Assembly: GCF_001510715.1 (NCBI RefSeq)
Contig: NZ_LMTJ01000008.1
Span: 441,794 to 505,793 of the forward strand
Length of the DNA stretch: 64,000 bases
Reading direction: 5' to 3'
DNA from: Bacillus sp. FJAT-29814
GTDB lineage: Bacteria; Bacillota; Bacilli; Bacillales; Cytobacillaceae
The notes under the pieces were generated by a model, which was given only the letters and a program-made list of their open reading frames with translations, did no database searches and was not told the DNA's origin. The position numbers and the translations under genes were made by a program. Below are positions 1 through 8,105 of the stretch, piece by piece. Each line of letters opens with the position of its first letter. The first letter of the stretch is position 1.

Positions 1-279
1 TCTTTATTTGAACCGATTTATAATGACGGCGGCGATCCCATTTATGTGGTGGATCAATTAAGCGATGAGAAAAATAAAGATATTCATTGGATTGAGGAAA
101 TTGCCTTAAAAGAAGGCATGCGCAGATTGAATGAACGGGAAAAACTAATCCTTAGAAAGCGATTCTTCCAAGGGAAAACCCAAATGGAGGTTGCTGATGA
201 AATTGGAATTTCCCAAGCCCAGGTTTCAAGACTTGAAAAAGCGGCCATCAGGCAAATGAACAAAAATATTCAAAGCTAA
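1..279 (+). CDS. sigG: RNA polymerase forespore sigma factor SigG, C-terminal part
   Basis: The frame is open from the first base, so the gene begins before the window; 92 residues remain. They cover sigma region 4, including the -35-binding helix-turn-helix (MEVADEIGISQAQVSRLE) just before the end, and match the C-terminus of Bacillus SigG closely from memory. SigG directs late forespore transcription during sporulation. An internal GTG at 46 is not a start. A short hairpin follows the stop codon. The neighbouring ylm genes confirm the usual sigG-ylm arrangement, though the B. subtilis ABC gene ylmA is absent here. Identity is firm; only the missing N-terminus cannot be judged. Confidence 0.93.
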   Translation, partial: SLFEPIYNDGGDPIYVVDQLSDEKNKDIHWIEEIALKEGMRRLNEREKLILRKRFFQGKTQMEVADEIGISQAQVSRLEKAAIRQMNKNIQS

Positions 280-300
280 AGCTGTCCAAATGGGCAGCTT
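279..300 (+). terminator. Hairpin after sigG, probable weak terminator
   Basis: AAGCTGTCC pairs with GGGCAGCTT around an AAAT loop (one G-T pair) directly after the sigG stop, followed by the T-rich ATTTTC. The T-run is short, so some readthrough into ylmC is possible. Confidence 0.5.
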
Positions 301-351
301 ATTTTCATTTGTCAGCTCCACAAGGATTGCTTCGACATCATAAGCTTCACA

Positions 352-372
352 GGAACAAGCTGTGCTTGTTCC
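352..372. repeat. Perfect 8-bp inverted repeat in the sigG-ylmC gap
   Basis: GGAACAAG, a 5-base loop CTGTG, then CTTGTTCC. No T-run follows, so it is not an obvious terminator. It lies in a 174-base gap that also carries a possible short minus-strand reading frame. Function unknown. Confidence 0.4.
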
Positions 373-453
373 GAAAGCGCTTCTGCCTTTCGATACTAAA
401 CTGACAAGGTTCATCATATATTCAATTATAGTACTGTTACGGGGGGAATATTA

Positions 454-714
454 ATGGTGAGGATTTCCGAGTTTCAGATAAAGGATGTCGTAAATGTTTC
501 GGATGGTAAACGGTTAGGTAATATAAGCGATATTGAGATAAATTTAACGACTGGAAAAATAGACTCGGTGGTTATATCGGGGAATGGGAGAGTGCTTGGC
601 TTTTTTGGAAAGGACGATGAAATCGTGATTCCCTGGAAAAATATCATTAAAATTGGCCAGGATGTAATATTGGTCAGGCATAAAATAGATGACCGGGTTC
701 CGGAAGAAGTTTAA
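454..714 (+). CDS. ylmC: YlmC/YmxH family PRC-barrel protein
   Basis: This small protein of 86 residues is a single PRC-barrel domain: the first half carries the barrel strands (ISEFQIKDVVNV, GKRLGNISDIEI) and the second half the FGKDDEIVIPW segment typical of the YlmC/YmxH sporulation family. The exact job is not known; family members are expressed with sporulation or division genes. ATG 454 is preceded by a GGGGGGAA ribosome binding site. It opens the ylm cluster, 80 bases before ylmD. Length fits the family (about 80-85 residues). Confidence 0.85.
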   Translation: MVRISEFQIKDVVNVSDGKRLGNISDIEINLTTGKIDSVVISGNGRVLGFFGKDDEIVIPWKNIIKIGQDVILVRHKIDDRVPEEV

Positions 715-793
715 GTTTCCGTAAATCGGTCCCCTCACAATGACCATTTTGATTTTTCATGGTAAACTATAGAAAAACATTTGAGGTAGAGAA

Positions 794-1609
794 ATGGAAC
801 CCTTTGTTTTAAAAAATGAATCATTGTTTATGATTGATGGCTGGATGAACCGATTTCCGGGTTTGACTGCCGGAATTACCTCCAAACATGGCGGAGTTGG
901 TAAGGGAAGCTTCCAATCCCTCAATATGGGCTTTCATGTTGGCGATGATGTAAATGACGTATGCATAAATCGGGAAACTGTCGCCCACCTACTGAATTTC
1001 CCGCTGGAATCTTGGGTTGGCGCACAGCAAACGCACGATATTATGATCAGGAAAATATCAATAGCGGACCGGGGCACGGGTTCCAATTCGTATAATCAGG
1101 CCTTTGAGGGGACAGACGGTTTTTATACGAATGAAAAGGGGATTCTATTAACCCTTTGTTTTGCTGATTGTGTCCCGCTTTTCTTTATCGCACCAAAGTC
1201 AGGGATGATTGGGGCGGCTCACGCCGGTTGGAAGGGTACCGTAGGGGGAATTGCCCGTGAGATGATCATTACCTGGGAGCAGGAAGGCATCAGGCCTGAA
1301 GAAATTTTCGTCGCAATTGGGCCGTCCATCTGCAAAAATTGTTATATTGTGGATAATCGTGTCATTAACTTGGTGGAAAATATACTAGAAGATGTCGATG
1401 GAAAACCATATAATTTAATTAATGGCAATCAATATAGTTTGGACTTGCGAGAAGCTAATCGGCTGCTTCTTCTAAAAACTGGAGTGCCCGAAGAAAACAT
1501 TCTTGTCACAGGGCTATGCACAAGCTGTGATAATAGTTTTTTTTCTCACCGGCGCGACAAAGGTAGCACTGGAAGAATATTAAGCTTTATTGGCTGGAAG
1601 GAGATTTGA
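794..1609 (+). CDS. ylmD: YlmD/PgeF (YfiH) family zinc-dependent purine nucleoside phosphorylase-like protein
   Basis: The 271-residue product belongs to the DUF152/YfiH family, once called multicopper polyphenol oxidase. Family members act on purine nucleosides (phosphorolysis or deamination), and the E. coli member is linked to correct peptidoglycan composition. The zinc-site motifs are visible: CFADCVPLFF near residues 122-131, HAGWKGT near 142-148, and a late Cys/His segment (SCDNSFFSHRRD). ATG 794 follows GAGGTAGAG. The ribosome binding site of ylmE sits inside the end of this gene, so the two are probably translationally coupled. Which purine reaction dominates here is not deducible. 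Confidence 0.88.
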   Translation: MEPFVLKNESLFMIDGWMNRFPGLTAGITSKHGGVGKGSFQSLNMGFHVGDDVNDVCINRETVAHLLNFPLESWVGAQQTHDIMIRKISIADRGTGSNSYNQAFEGTDGFYTNEKGILLTLCFADCVPLFFIAPKSGMIGAAHAGWKGTVGGIAREMIITWEQEGIRPEEIFVAIGPSICKNCYIVDNRVINLVENILEDVDGKPYNLINGNQYSLDLREANRLLLLKTGVPEENILVTGLCTSCDNSFFSHRRDKGSTGRILSFIGWKEI

Positions 1610-1616
1610 AAGCAAT

Positions 1617-2294
1617 ATGAAAGTGGCAGCAAAGCTAGAGCAAATAAGGCAGCAAATCGAAACAGCATGCCGGAAGTCCGGCCGAAAACCTGAGGAAGTG
1701 ACAGTTATTGCTGTTACCAAATATGTGAGTGCCGAAAGGGCTAAAGAGGCCTTGGAGGCAGGCATTACAAATCTCGGCGAAAATCGTGATGATGGGTTGT
1801 TGGAAAAATGGCAGATGCTTGGGGACAAGCCTGCATGGCATTTTATTGGAACGCTGCAAACAAGAAAGGTAAAAAACATTATCGATAAAGTGGATTATAT
1901 TCATTCGTTGGACCGCCAATCCCTGGCAGAAGAAATTAATAAACGCGCCAGCCGTCAAGTGAAATGTTTGATACAAGTAAACGTCTCCGGGGAAGACTCA
2001 AAGCATGGGCTGGCACCCGTAGAAGTAATCGGATTTATTGAATCACTTCGACCGTATCAAAATATAAGCATCCAAGGTCTAATGACGATGGCTCCGCTTA
2101 CTGACGATGAAGAGATACTTAGAAATTGCTTTCACAAGCTGAAAGATCTACGGGACCAGGTTCAATCCCGTCAATTTGAATTTGCTCCGTGTACCGAGTT
2201 GTCGATGGGCATGTCCAATGATTTTGCGATTGCAATCGAAGAGGGAGCAACGATGGTAAGAATCGGTACAGCATTAGTTGGCGAAGATGATTAG
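1617..2294 (+). CDS. ylmE: YggS/YlmE family pyridoxal-phosphate homeostasis protein
   Basis: This 225-residue protein has the single-domain alanine-racemase-like TIM barrel of the YggS/PROSC family, which binds PLP and keeps its free level in balance. The PLP lysine is K35 in IAVTKYVS, and the phosphate-binding end is seen in LSMGMSNDF and VRIGTALVG. ATG 1617 is chosen over an in-frame TTG at 1590 because GAAGGAG (1597-1603) lies between them and the N-terminus then matches B. subtilis YlmE; the 13-base spacing is somewhat long. It lies directly before sepF, the usual order in Firmicutes. Confidence 0.9.
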   Translation: MKVAAKLEQIRQQIETACRKSGRKPEEVTVIAVTKYVSAERAKEALEAGITNLGENRDDGLLEKWQMLGDKPAWHFIGTLQTRKVKNIIDKVDYIHSLDRQSLAEEINKRASRQVKCLIQVNVSGEDSKHGLAPVEVIGFIESLRPYQNISIQGLMTMAPLTDDEEILRNCFHKLKDLRDQVQSRQFEFAPCTELSMGMSNDFAIAIEEGATMVRIGTALVGEDD

Positions 2295-2305
2295 GGGAGA
2301 AGAAG

Positions 2306-2776
2306 ATGACATTAAAATCAAAATTAAAAACATTTTTCTTTTTGGATGATGACTTCGATGAGAATAACGATGAGTACACTCAGGCTCAAGAACCGGTCAA
2401 ACAAAAAAGACAGGCAGTTAAAAGCCAAAATGTTGTTAGTTTGCAAAGCGTCCAAAAACAGGCGGCTTCTGCAGGTGCCGGGACCTCTTCAAAGGCTTCA
2501 AAGGTCATCTTGGTTGAACCGCATTCCAGTTCCGAAGTCACGGAGATTGCCGACCATTTGAAAAGCCGCCGTGCTGTTGTCGTAAATCTTCAGCGGATTA
2601 ATCATCAGGAAGGAAGACAGATCGTCGATTTTTTAGGCGGAGTAGTCTATGCTCTTGGCGGAGACATACAAAAAATTGGCGTCAATATTTTCTTGTGCAC
2701 ACCTGATAACGTTGAGGTGTCGGGAAATATTTCGGAGCTTTTTTCGGAGCAAGAAGATCAAAATACGAGGTGGTAA
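2306..2776 (+). CDS. sepF: Cell division protein SepF
   Basis: SepF (156 residues) tethers FtsZ filaments to the membrane and shapes the septum. The first ~12 residues (MTLKSKLKTFFFLDDD) form the amphipathic membrane-targeting helix, a Gln/Ser-rich linker follows, and the conserved C-terminal core (about 70-150) contains the ring-forming and FtsZ-binding fold (FLGGVVYALGGDIQKIG). The acidic stretch DDDFDENNDE after the helix is typical. The start follows a GGGGAGAAG site 11 bases after ylmE. It belongs with ylmG, ylmH and divIVA as a division cluster. Confidence 0.95.
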   Translation: MTLKSKLKTFFFLDDDFDENNDEYTQAQEPVKQKRQAVKSQNVVSLQSVQKQAASAGAGTSSKASKVILVEPHSSSEVTEIADHLKSRRAVVVNLQRINHQEGRQIVDFLGGVVYALGGDIQKIGVNIFLCTPDNVEVSGNISELFSEQEDQNTRW

Positions 2777-2781
2777 AATAA

Positions 2782-3045
2782 ATGGATATCGTTTTCGGGA
2801 TATTGCAAAGGTTGATTCAAATATACTCTTGGGCATTAATTATTTACATATTGATGTCCTGGTTTCCAAATGCAAGAGAATCATCGATTGGCCAATTTTT
2901 GTCGAGGATTTGCGAGCCGTATTTAGAGCCATTCAGAAGAATTATTCCGCCGCTTGGAATGATTGACATTTCGCCGATTGTTGCCTTCCTTGTCCTTAAC
3001 TTTGCTCAAAGCGGCTTGCATAGTGTCTATCAATGGCTTACTTAA
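2782..3045 (+). CDS. ylmG: YggT family membrane protein YlmG
   Basis: This small integral membrane protein of 87 residues has two hydrophobic segments, about residues 3-27 and 59-80, joined by a loop with the family motif EPYLEPFRRIIPP. YggT/YlmG proteins are conserved beside sepF and divIVA; in plastids and cyanobacteria relatives affect nucleoid distribution, but the bacterial role is unsettled. It lies 5 bases after sepF, preceded by GAGGTGG inside the sepF end, so co-translation is likely. Confidence 0.88.
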   Translation: MDIVFGILQRLIQIYSWALIIYILMSWFPNARESSIGQFLSRICEPYLEPFRRIIPPLGMIDISPIVAFLVLNFAQSGLHSVYQWLT

Positions 3046-3071
3046 ATTTTGATTAGGTTGTGTTGGCACCA

Positions 3072-3848
3072 ATGAATATTTATCAGCATTTCCGCCCGGA
3101 AGAACGGGAATATATAGATCGGGTTTTGCAATGGAAGGACATTGTTGAAAACCAGTATTCATCTAAATTGACTGATTTTCTTGACCCAAGAGAGCAGCAT
3201 ATTTTAAAAATGATTGTAGGCGAGAGTGGTGACGTGAAATACGCCCTCTTTGGCGGGAGCCACCATTCAGAAAGGAAAAGAGCGCTGTTATATCCTGATT
3301 ATTTGGCCCCAACCGACGAGGATTTTCAAATTACTTTATTTGAAATTTTCTACCCCAAGAAATTTGTCAAAATTGAACACCGGCAAGTGCTTGGAACGCT
3401 TATGTCGCTTGGGCTAAAACGTGGGAAATTCGGCGATATCCTGATGAACGACAACGGGCAGGTGCAATTTTTTGCCGCTCGCGAAATCGGCGAATATATT
3501 AAAAATAATGTTGAATCGATTGGCCGAGCAGGTGTAAAATTGGCTGAGGCTGCTATCGGGCAAGCGATTCCGTCAGAAGAACATTGGGAAGACACCGAAT
3601 TAACAGTATCTTCTTTACGGTTGGATACTGTTATTTCTGGTGTTTGCAATCTGGCAAGGCAAAAATCCCAAAATCTTGTTGGGGCAGGTCTTGTCAAAGT
3701 TAATTGGACAGTGATTGAAAATCCTGCCTTTATCTGTGAACCTGGAGATATGATTTCGGTCCGCGGCTATGGGAGGGTAAAGATCCTGCAGCTGGACGGC
3801 AAAACGAAAAAAGAAAAATGGCGAATTACGGTAGGAAAACAAAAATAA
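3072..3848 (+). CDS. ylmH: S4-domain RNA-binding protein YlmH
   Basis: The product (258 residues from ATG 3072) starts MNIYQHFRPEE like Bacillus YlmH and carries an N-terminal conserved domain (FLDPREQHIL) and a C-terminal S4 RNA-binding domain (about 175-245, ending SVRGYGRVKI). YlmH proteins bind the 50S subunit with peptidyl-tRNA and can act like RqcP in ribosome quality control, the pathway served by rqcH later in this window. An in-frame GTG at 3060 would add four residues; neither start has a strong ribosome binding site. It lies between ylmG and divIVA as usual. Confidence 0.87.
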   Translation: MNIYQHFRPEEREYIDRVLQWKDIVENQYSSKLTDFLDPREQHILKMIVGESGDVKYALFGGSHHSERKRALLYPDYLAPTDEDFQITLFEIFYPKKFVKIEHRQVLGTLMSLGLKRGKFGDILMNDNGQVQFFAAREIGEYIKNNVESIGRAGVKLAEAAIGQAIPSEEHWEDTELTVSSLRLDTVISGVCNLARQKSQNLVGAGLVKVNWTVIENPAFICEPGDMISVRGYGRVKILQLDGKTKKEKWRITVGKQK

Positions 3849-3933
3849 TTAAAATTTATGCAGGAAATTCGAAAACCATGTCGAATATTTTCTAATACAT
3901 ATATTTGTAGTACAGTTTGATGGAGGTGGCATT

Positions 3934-4449
3934 ATGCCGTTAACACCGTTGGATATTCACAATAAGGAATTTAATAAGGGATTTAGAGGGTACGATGAGG
4001 ATGAAGTTAATGAATTTCTTGATCAGGTGATTAAGGATTATGAATTGGTGCTTCGCGAGAAAAAAGAATTGGAAGAGCGCCTGCACGATATGCAAGAACG
4101 GCTGGGTCATTTCACCAGTATCGAGGAAACCTTGAACAAATCAATCGTGATAGCTCAGGAGGCCGGTGAAGACGTTAAAAGAAATGCCCAAAAGGAAGCA
4201 AAGCTGATCATTAAAGAAGCAGAGAAAAATGCCGACCGGATTGTTAACGAATCTCTATCTAAAGCAAGAAGAGTTGCCTTGGAAATCGAAGATTTAAAGA
4301 AACAATCGAAAATTTTCCGAACCCGTTTTAAGATGTTGATCGAAGCACAGCTTGACATGTTGAATACGGATGACTGGGATCACCTGTTGGATTATGAAGT
4401 GGATGCAACAGAATTAAAAATGCACGAAGAAGAAGATTCATTAGCTTGA
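3934..4449 (+). CDS. divIVA: Cell-pole and septum scaffold DivIVA
   Basis: DivIVA (171 residues) binds negatively curved membrane at septa and poles and positions MinJ/MinCD and, in sporulation, RacA. The N-terminal lipid-binding domain has the critical F17-R18 pair in NKGFRGYDEDEVNEF, followed by long heptad coiled coil (about 35-160) and an acidic end. TGGAGGTGG precedes ATG 3934. An 85-base gap after ylmH holds a short inverted repeat (ATTCGA 3867-3872 with TCGAAT 3881-3886) and AT-rich sequence that may hold a promoter. The divIVA stop codon overlaps the ileS promoter. Confidence 0.95.
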   Translation: MPLTPLDIHNKEFNKGFRGYDEDEVNEFLDQVIKDYELVLREKKELEERLHDMQERLGHFTSIEETLNKSIVIAQEAGEDVKRNAQKEAKLIIKEAEKNADRIVNESLSKARRVALEIEDLKKQSKIFRTRFKMLIEAQLDMLNTDDWDHLLDYEVDATELKMHEEEDSLA

Positions 4450-4475
4450 CGAATAACGCCATAATAGAATATAAT
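4446..4475 (+). promoter_or_regulatory. SigA-type promoter of ileS
   Basis: TTGACG (4446-4451), an 18-base spacer and a perfect TATAAT (4470-4475). The -35 box contains the TGA stop codon of divIVA. It lies just before the T-box leader of ileS. Confidence 0.75.
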
Positions 4476-4495
4476 TTCATAACAGTTAAATAGAA

Positions 4496-4761
4496 TGAAC
4501 ATTGACGATGACAGGGACAGTACAATTTTTCAGAAAGCTTTATTAGCGAGTCAGGGATGGTGTAAGCCTGACAGAGCGGAAGAATTGGAAAATCACCCTT
4601 GAGTTCTGTGGTCGAACCTCCATTTGGATTAATAGACCAAGCGTGCGATTCACGTTACGAATAACGAAGAGAATAGAATCTCTCACTTGATTCTATTTAT
4701 CAGGGTGGTACCGCGGGAATAAACCTTCTCGTCCCTATTTGGGATGAGGAGGTTTTTTTAT
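4496..4761 (+). promoter_or_regulatory. Isoleucine T-box leader RNA of ileS
   Basis: The leader has the T-box layout: Stem I about 4511-4610 with AGTA at 4519-4522 and an apical hairpin (GTCAGG with CCTGAC). A likely Ile specifier ATC lies at 4592-4594 and is followed by A. The conserved AGGGTGGTACCGCGG box is at 4702-4716. A GC-rich terminator (about 4722-4760) ends in TTTTTTT. Uncharged tRNA-Ile pairing with the specifier and the T-box should favour the antiterminator and ileS expression. This explains the whole 363-base gap between divIVA and ileS. Confidence 0.93.
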
Positions 4762-4812
4762 TGGAAAAAATGGTCATTCTGTTCAATAGAAATGTAATGG
4801 AGGCTAGGAAAG

Positions 4813-7584
4813 ATGGAGTACAAAGATACGTTGTTAATGCCGCAGACGGAGTTTCCAATGCGCGGCAATCTTCCGCAAAGAGAACCTGACATCCAGGCGA
4901 AATGGGAAGAGATGAATATTTATCAAAAGGTTCAGGAACGGACAAAAGGGCGTCCAATATTTGTCTTGCATGATGGCCCGCCGTACGCAAATGGCGATAT
5001 CCATATGGGTCATGCCCTTAATAAAATTTTAAAGGACTTTATCGTTCGCTATAAATCGATGAGCGGCTATCACGCACCATATGTGCCGGGGTGGGATACC
5101 CATGGTCTGCCAATCGAACAGGCGCTGACTAATAAAGGGGTTAAACGCAAAGAAATGTCGGTTGCCGATTTCCGTAAGCTTTGCACCGAATATGCGTTGG
5201 AGCAAATCGACAATCAGCGCACCCAATTTAAACGTCTAGGTGTTCGCGGCGATTGGGAAAACCCGTACATCACCTTAAAGCCTGAGTACGAAGCGCAGCA
5301 AATTAAAGTATTTGGGGAAATGGCGAAAAAAGGCTATATTTATAAAGGCTTGAAGCCAGTATACTGGTCACCGTCAAGTGAATCGGCACTGGCCGAAGCG
5401 GAGATTGAATATAAAGATAAGCGTTCCCCGTCCATCTATGTCGGGTTCAAGGTAAAGGATGGCAAAGGAGTCCTTGACCAGGATACACAAATTGTAATTT
5501 GGACAACAACACCATGGACAATTCCGGCGAACCTCGGCATTTCAGTACATGGAGACCTTAAGTATGTAGTTGTCTCTGCAAATGGTGAAAAGTATGTCGT
5601 TGCCGAGGATTTACTAGAAGCAGTGACAAAGGAAATCGGTTGGGAAGAGACAACGGTTGTCAAAAAGGTAAAAGGAACCGAACTTGAATACGTTGTCGCT
5701 GTACACCCGCTTTACGGCCGTGATTCACTTGTCATGCTAGGGGAACATGTTACAACTGATGCCGGTACCGGCTGTGTCCATACAGCCCCGGGACATGGGG
5801 AAGATGACTTCCACGTTGGCCAAAAATATGGGTTGGATGTACTAAACCCTGTTGATGACAAAGGCTATATGACTAGTGAGGCACCAGGTTTCGAAGGAAT
5901 TTTTTACGATGAAGCTAATAAGCCAATCACCCAGGCCTTGGAAGAAGCGGGAGCACTTCTCAAGCTTTCATTTATCACTCACTCCTATCCGCATGACTGG
6001 CGTACGAAAAAACCGGTAATTTTCCGTGCCACAGCGCAGTGGTTTGCATCGATTAAAGATTTCCGCGAACAGTTGCTTGATGCTGTTAAAGAAACAAAAT
6101 GGGTGCCTGCTTGGGGAGAAACCCGCCTGTTTAACATGGTCCGTGACCGCGGCGACTGGTGTATCTCTCGTCAGCGTGTCTGGGGTGTGCCGATTCCGGT
6201 ATTTTATGCGGAAAATGGTGAAGAAATCATTACCGATGAAACGATTAATCATGTATCGGAATTATTCCGTGAACATGGCTCTAATATCTGGTTCCAGCGT
6301 GAAGCAAAAGACTTGCTGCCTGAAGGCTTTACACATCCGGGAAGCCCGAACGGAACATTCACAAAAGAAAATGATATCATGGATGTCTGGTTTGACTCTG
6401 GTTCCTCCCACCAAGCCGTCTTGGTTGAACGGGAAGACTTGGTCCGTCCTGCAGACCTTTATCTGGAAGGCTCTGACCAATATCGAGGCTGGTTTAATTC
6501 CTCATTGTCAACCGCTGTTGCGGTAACCGGCAAGGCCCCTTATAAAGGTGTGCTAAGCCATGGGTTTGCCCTTGACGGCGAAGGCAGAAAAATGAGTAAA
6601 TCTTTGGGAAATGTAGTCGTGCCAGCAAAAGTTATGAATCAGTTGGGAGCCGACATATTACGCCTGTGGGTTGCCTCGGTTGATTATCAATCGGACGTCC
6701 GGGTTTCTGATGCCATTCTTAAACAGGTTGCCGAGGTTTACCGGAAAATTCGCAATACCTTCCGATTCTTATTAGGGAATTTGGCCGATTTTGATCCAGC
6801 AGTCAACAAGGTTGCCTATGAAAACCTGCGTGAAGTCGATCAATTTATGCTCGTAAAATTAAATAAACTGATCAAAAATGTTCGTAACGCTTATGAAAAT
6901 TATGAATATGCCGCCATCTACCATGCGGTGAATAATTTCTGTACGCTAGATCTAAGTGCGTTCTACCTTGATTTTGCAAAGGATGTACTATATATTGAAG
7001 CAAAAGACCACCATGAGCGCCGGGCAATTCAAACCGTTCTGTACGAGTCATTGCTTGCGCTGACAAAATTGGTATCGCCAATTCTTTCCCACACAGCGGA
7101 TGAAGTGTGGAAATACATTCCAAATGTGCAGGAAGAGAGCGTGCAATTAACAGACCTTCCAGAATATCAAGAGCTAGTCGGTGCTAAGGCGCTTGAGGAA
7201 AAGTGGTCGGCATTTATGAGGCTTCGTGATGATGTCTTAAAAGCACTTGAGGAATCAAGGAATGCGAAGGTAATTGGCAAATCGCTGACCGCCAAGGTTA
7301 CCTTGTATGTGAATGACAAGACGAGAGCCCTTTTGGATTCAATTGAAGAAAATTTGAACCAGCTCTTCATCGTTTCCGGTTTTGAAGTAGCCGGTACTTA
7401 TGATCAGGCTCCAGAATCCGCCCTTAAGCTTGATAATGCAGCCATCGTTGTTACAAAGGCTGAAGGGGAAACATGTGAACGCTGCTGGGTTGTTACACCA
7501 GAGGTCGGTCAAGATCCGGAGCATCCATCCCTTTGCCCACGCTGTGCGCATGTAGTTAAAGAAAATTATTCACACTTGGCATAA
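4813..7584 (+). CDS. ileS: Isoleucyl-tRNA synthetase
   Basis: IleRS (923 residues) charges tRNA-Ile and edits misactivated valine. The class I signatures are intact: HMGH (residues 64-67, the HIGH motif) and KMSKS (593-597), with the CP1 editing domain between them (TTTPWTIPANLGI; GTGCVHTAPGHGEDD). The anticodon-binding domain follows, and the C-terminal zinc site shows two Cys pairs (CERC and CPRC). The length is typical of bacterial type enzymes with the zinc end. ATG 4813 follows GGAGGCTAGG. A T-box controls it, and a strong terminator follows. Confidence 0.98.
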   Translation: MEYKDTLLMPQTEFPMRGNLPQREPDIQAKWEEMNIYQKVQERTKGRPIFVLHDGPPYANGDIHMGHALNKILKDFIVRYKSMSGYHAPYVPGWDTHGLPIEQALTNKGVKRKEMSVADFRKLCTEYALEQIDNQRTQFKRLGVRGDWENPYITLKPEYEAQQIKVFGEMAKKGYIYKGLKPVYWSPSSESALAEAEIEYKDKRSPSIYVGFKVKDGKGVLDQDTQIVIWTTTPWTIPANLGISVHGDLKYVVVSANGEKYVVAEDLLEAVTKEIGWEETTVVKKVKGTELEYVVAVHPLYGRDSLVMLGEHVTTDAGTGCVHTAPGHGEDDFHVGQKYGLDVLNPVDDKGYMTSEAPGFEGIFYDEANKPITQALEEAGALLKLSFITHSYPHDWRTKKPVIFRATAQWFASIKDFREQLLDAVKETKWVPAWGETRLFNMVRDRGDWCISRQRVWGVPIPVFYAENGEEIITDETINHVSELFREHGSNIWFQREAKDLLPEGFTHPGSPNGTFTKENDIMDVWFDSGSSHQAVLVEREDLVRPADLYLEGSDQYRGWFNSSLSTAVAVTGKAPYKGVLSHGFALDGEGRKMSKSLGNVVVPAKVMNQLGADILRLWVASVDYQSDVRVSDAILKQVAEVYRKIRNTFRFLLGNLADFDPAVNKVAYENLREVDQFMLVKLNKLIKNVRNAYENYEYAAIYHAVNNFCTLDLSAFYLDFAKDVLYIEAKDHHERRAIQTVLYESLLALTKLVSPILSHTADEVWKYIPNVQEESVQLTDLPEYQELVGAKALEEKWSAFMRLRDDVLKALEESRNAKVIGKSLTAKVTLYVNDKTRALLDSIEENLNQLFIVSGFEVAGTYDQAPESALKLDNAAIVVTKAEGETCERCWVVTPEVGQDPEHPSLCPRCAHVVKENYSHLA

Positions 7585-7596
7585 CGTTGAATTAAG

Positions 7597-7632
7597 ACCC
7601 TGTACAATTCTGTACAGGGTTTTAATTTTTTC
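7597..7632 (+). terminator. Rho-independent terminator after ileS
   Basis: Perfect 10-bp stem ACCCTGTACA / TGTACAGGGT with an ATTC loop (7597-7620), then a T-rich tail to 7632. Confidence 0.9.
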
Positions 7633-7732
7633 CTGTAAAGTCAATTGTTGTTGGCGATGTCAAATGTTGTCCCGTGTCGCCGAAAAGGTGCGGGACATAA
7701 TATAACAAATGACAAACGGAGGTAGTAACACT

Positions 7733-8029
7733 ATGAATGCCATGCAGGAAAAGCTGTTTATCGAACTCCGTCAAACGAAAACTGAAATTGAACATTCTTT
7801 AAAAACAAAATCAAAACAAGATTGGCTTACAAAGATTCTCGAGGAAGAGCTTGAAGACATTGATCACGCCATTCAAAAAATTCAGGCTGGAAAATTCGGC
7901 GAATGTGAAATTTCTGGCGAATTACTCCCGGAAGAATTGATACAGCTAATGCCTACAATTAGGTCGAAAAAAGATTCAGATTTATTGGATCAGTATTGTA
8001 AAATTCCAATTCCATCATCATTTTTATAA
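7733..8029 (+). CDS. ylyA: YlyA, TraR/DksA-like sporulation protein
   Basis: This 98-residue protein begins MNAMQEKLFIELRQTK and shows a helical N-terminal half (coiled-coil-like LEEELEDIDHAIQKIQAGKFGEC) followed by the degraded zinc-finger region of DksA/TraR homologues (one Cys in FGEC, one in YCKI; the four-Cys set is not complete). B. subtilis YlyA binds RNA polymerase and affects SigG-dependent genes and spore germination. ATG 7733 is chosen because CGGAGGTA (7718-7725) stands upstream; an earlier in-frame ATG at 7709 would bury that site. A hairpin pairing GTCCCG (7669) with CGGGAC (7691) lies upstream. Confidence 0.8.
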   Translation: MNAMQEKLFIELRQTKTEIEHSLKTKSKQDWLTKILEEELEDIDHAIQKIQAGKFGECEISGELLPEELIQLMPTIRSKKDSDLLDQYCKIPIPSSFL

Positions 8030-8105
8030 TGTTAATTGTCCTTATGCGATTAAGTATGCTAAAATTCTAAAGAAGTATGAGCATCGGTAGTGGAGGTATT
8101 TCTTA

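Noticed and set aside
1580..1879. Minus-strand frame over ylmD/ylmE
   Set aside because: Antisense to YlmE conserved PLP-site sequence; no ribosome binding site.
6026..6526. 166-codon + frame inside ileS
   Set aside because: It lies in another frame of the IleRS core; no ribosome binding site and no family match.
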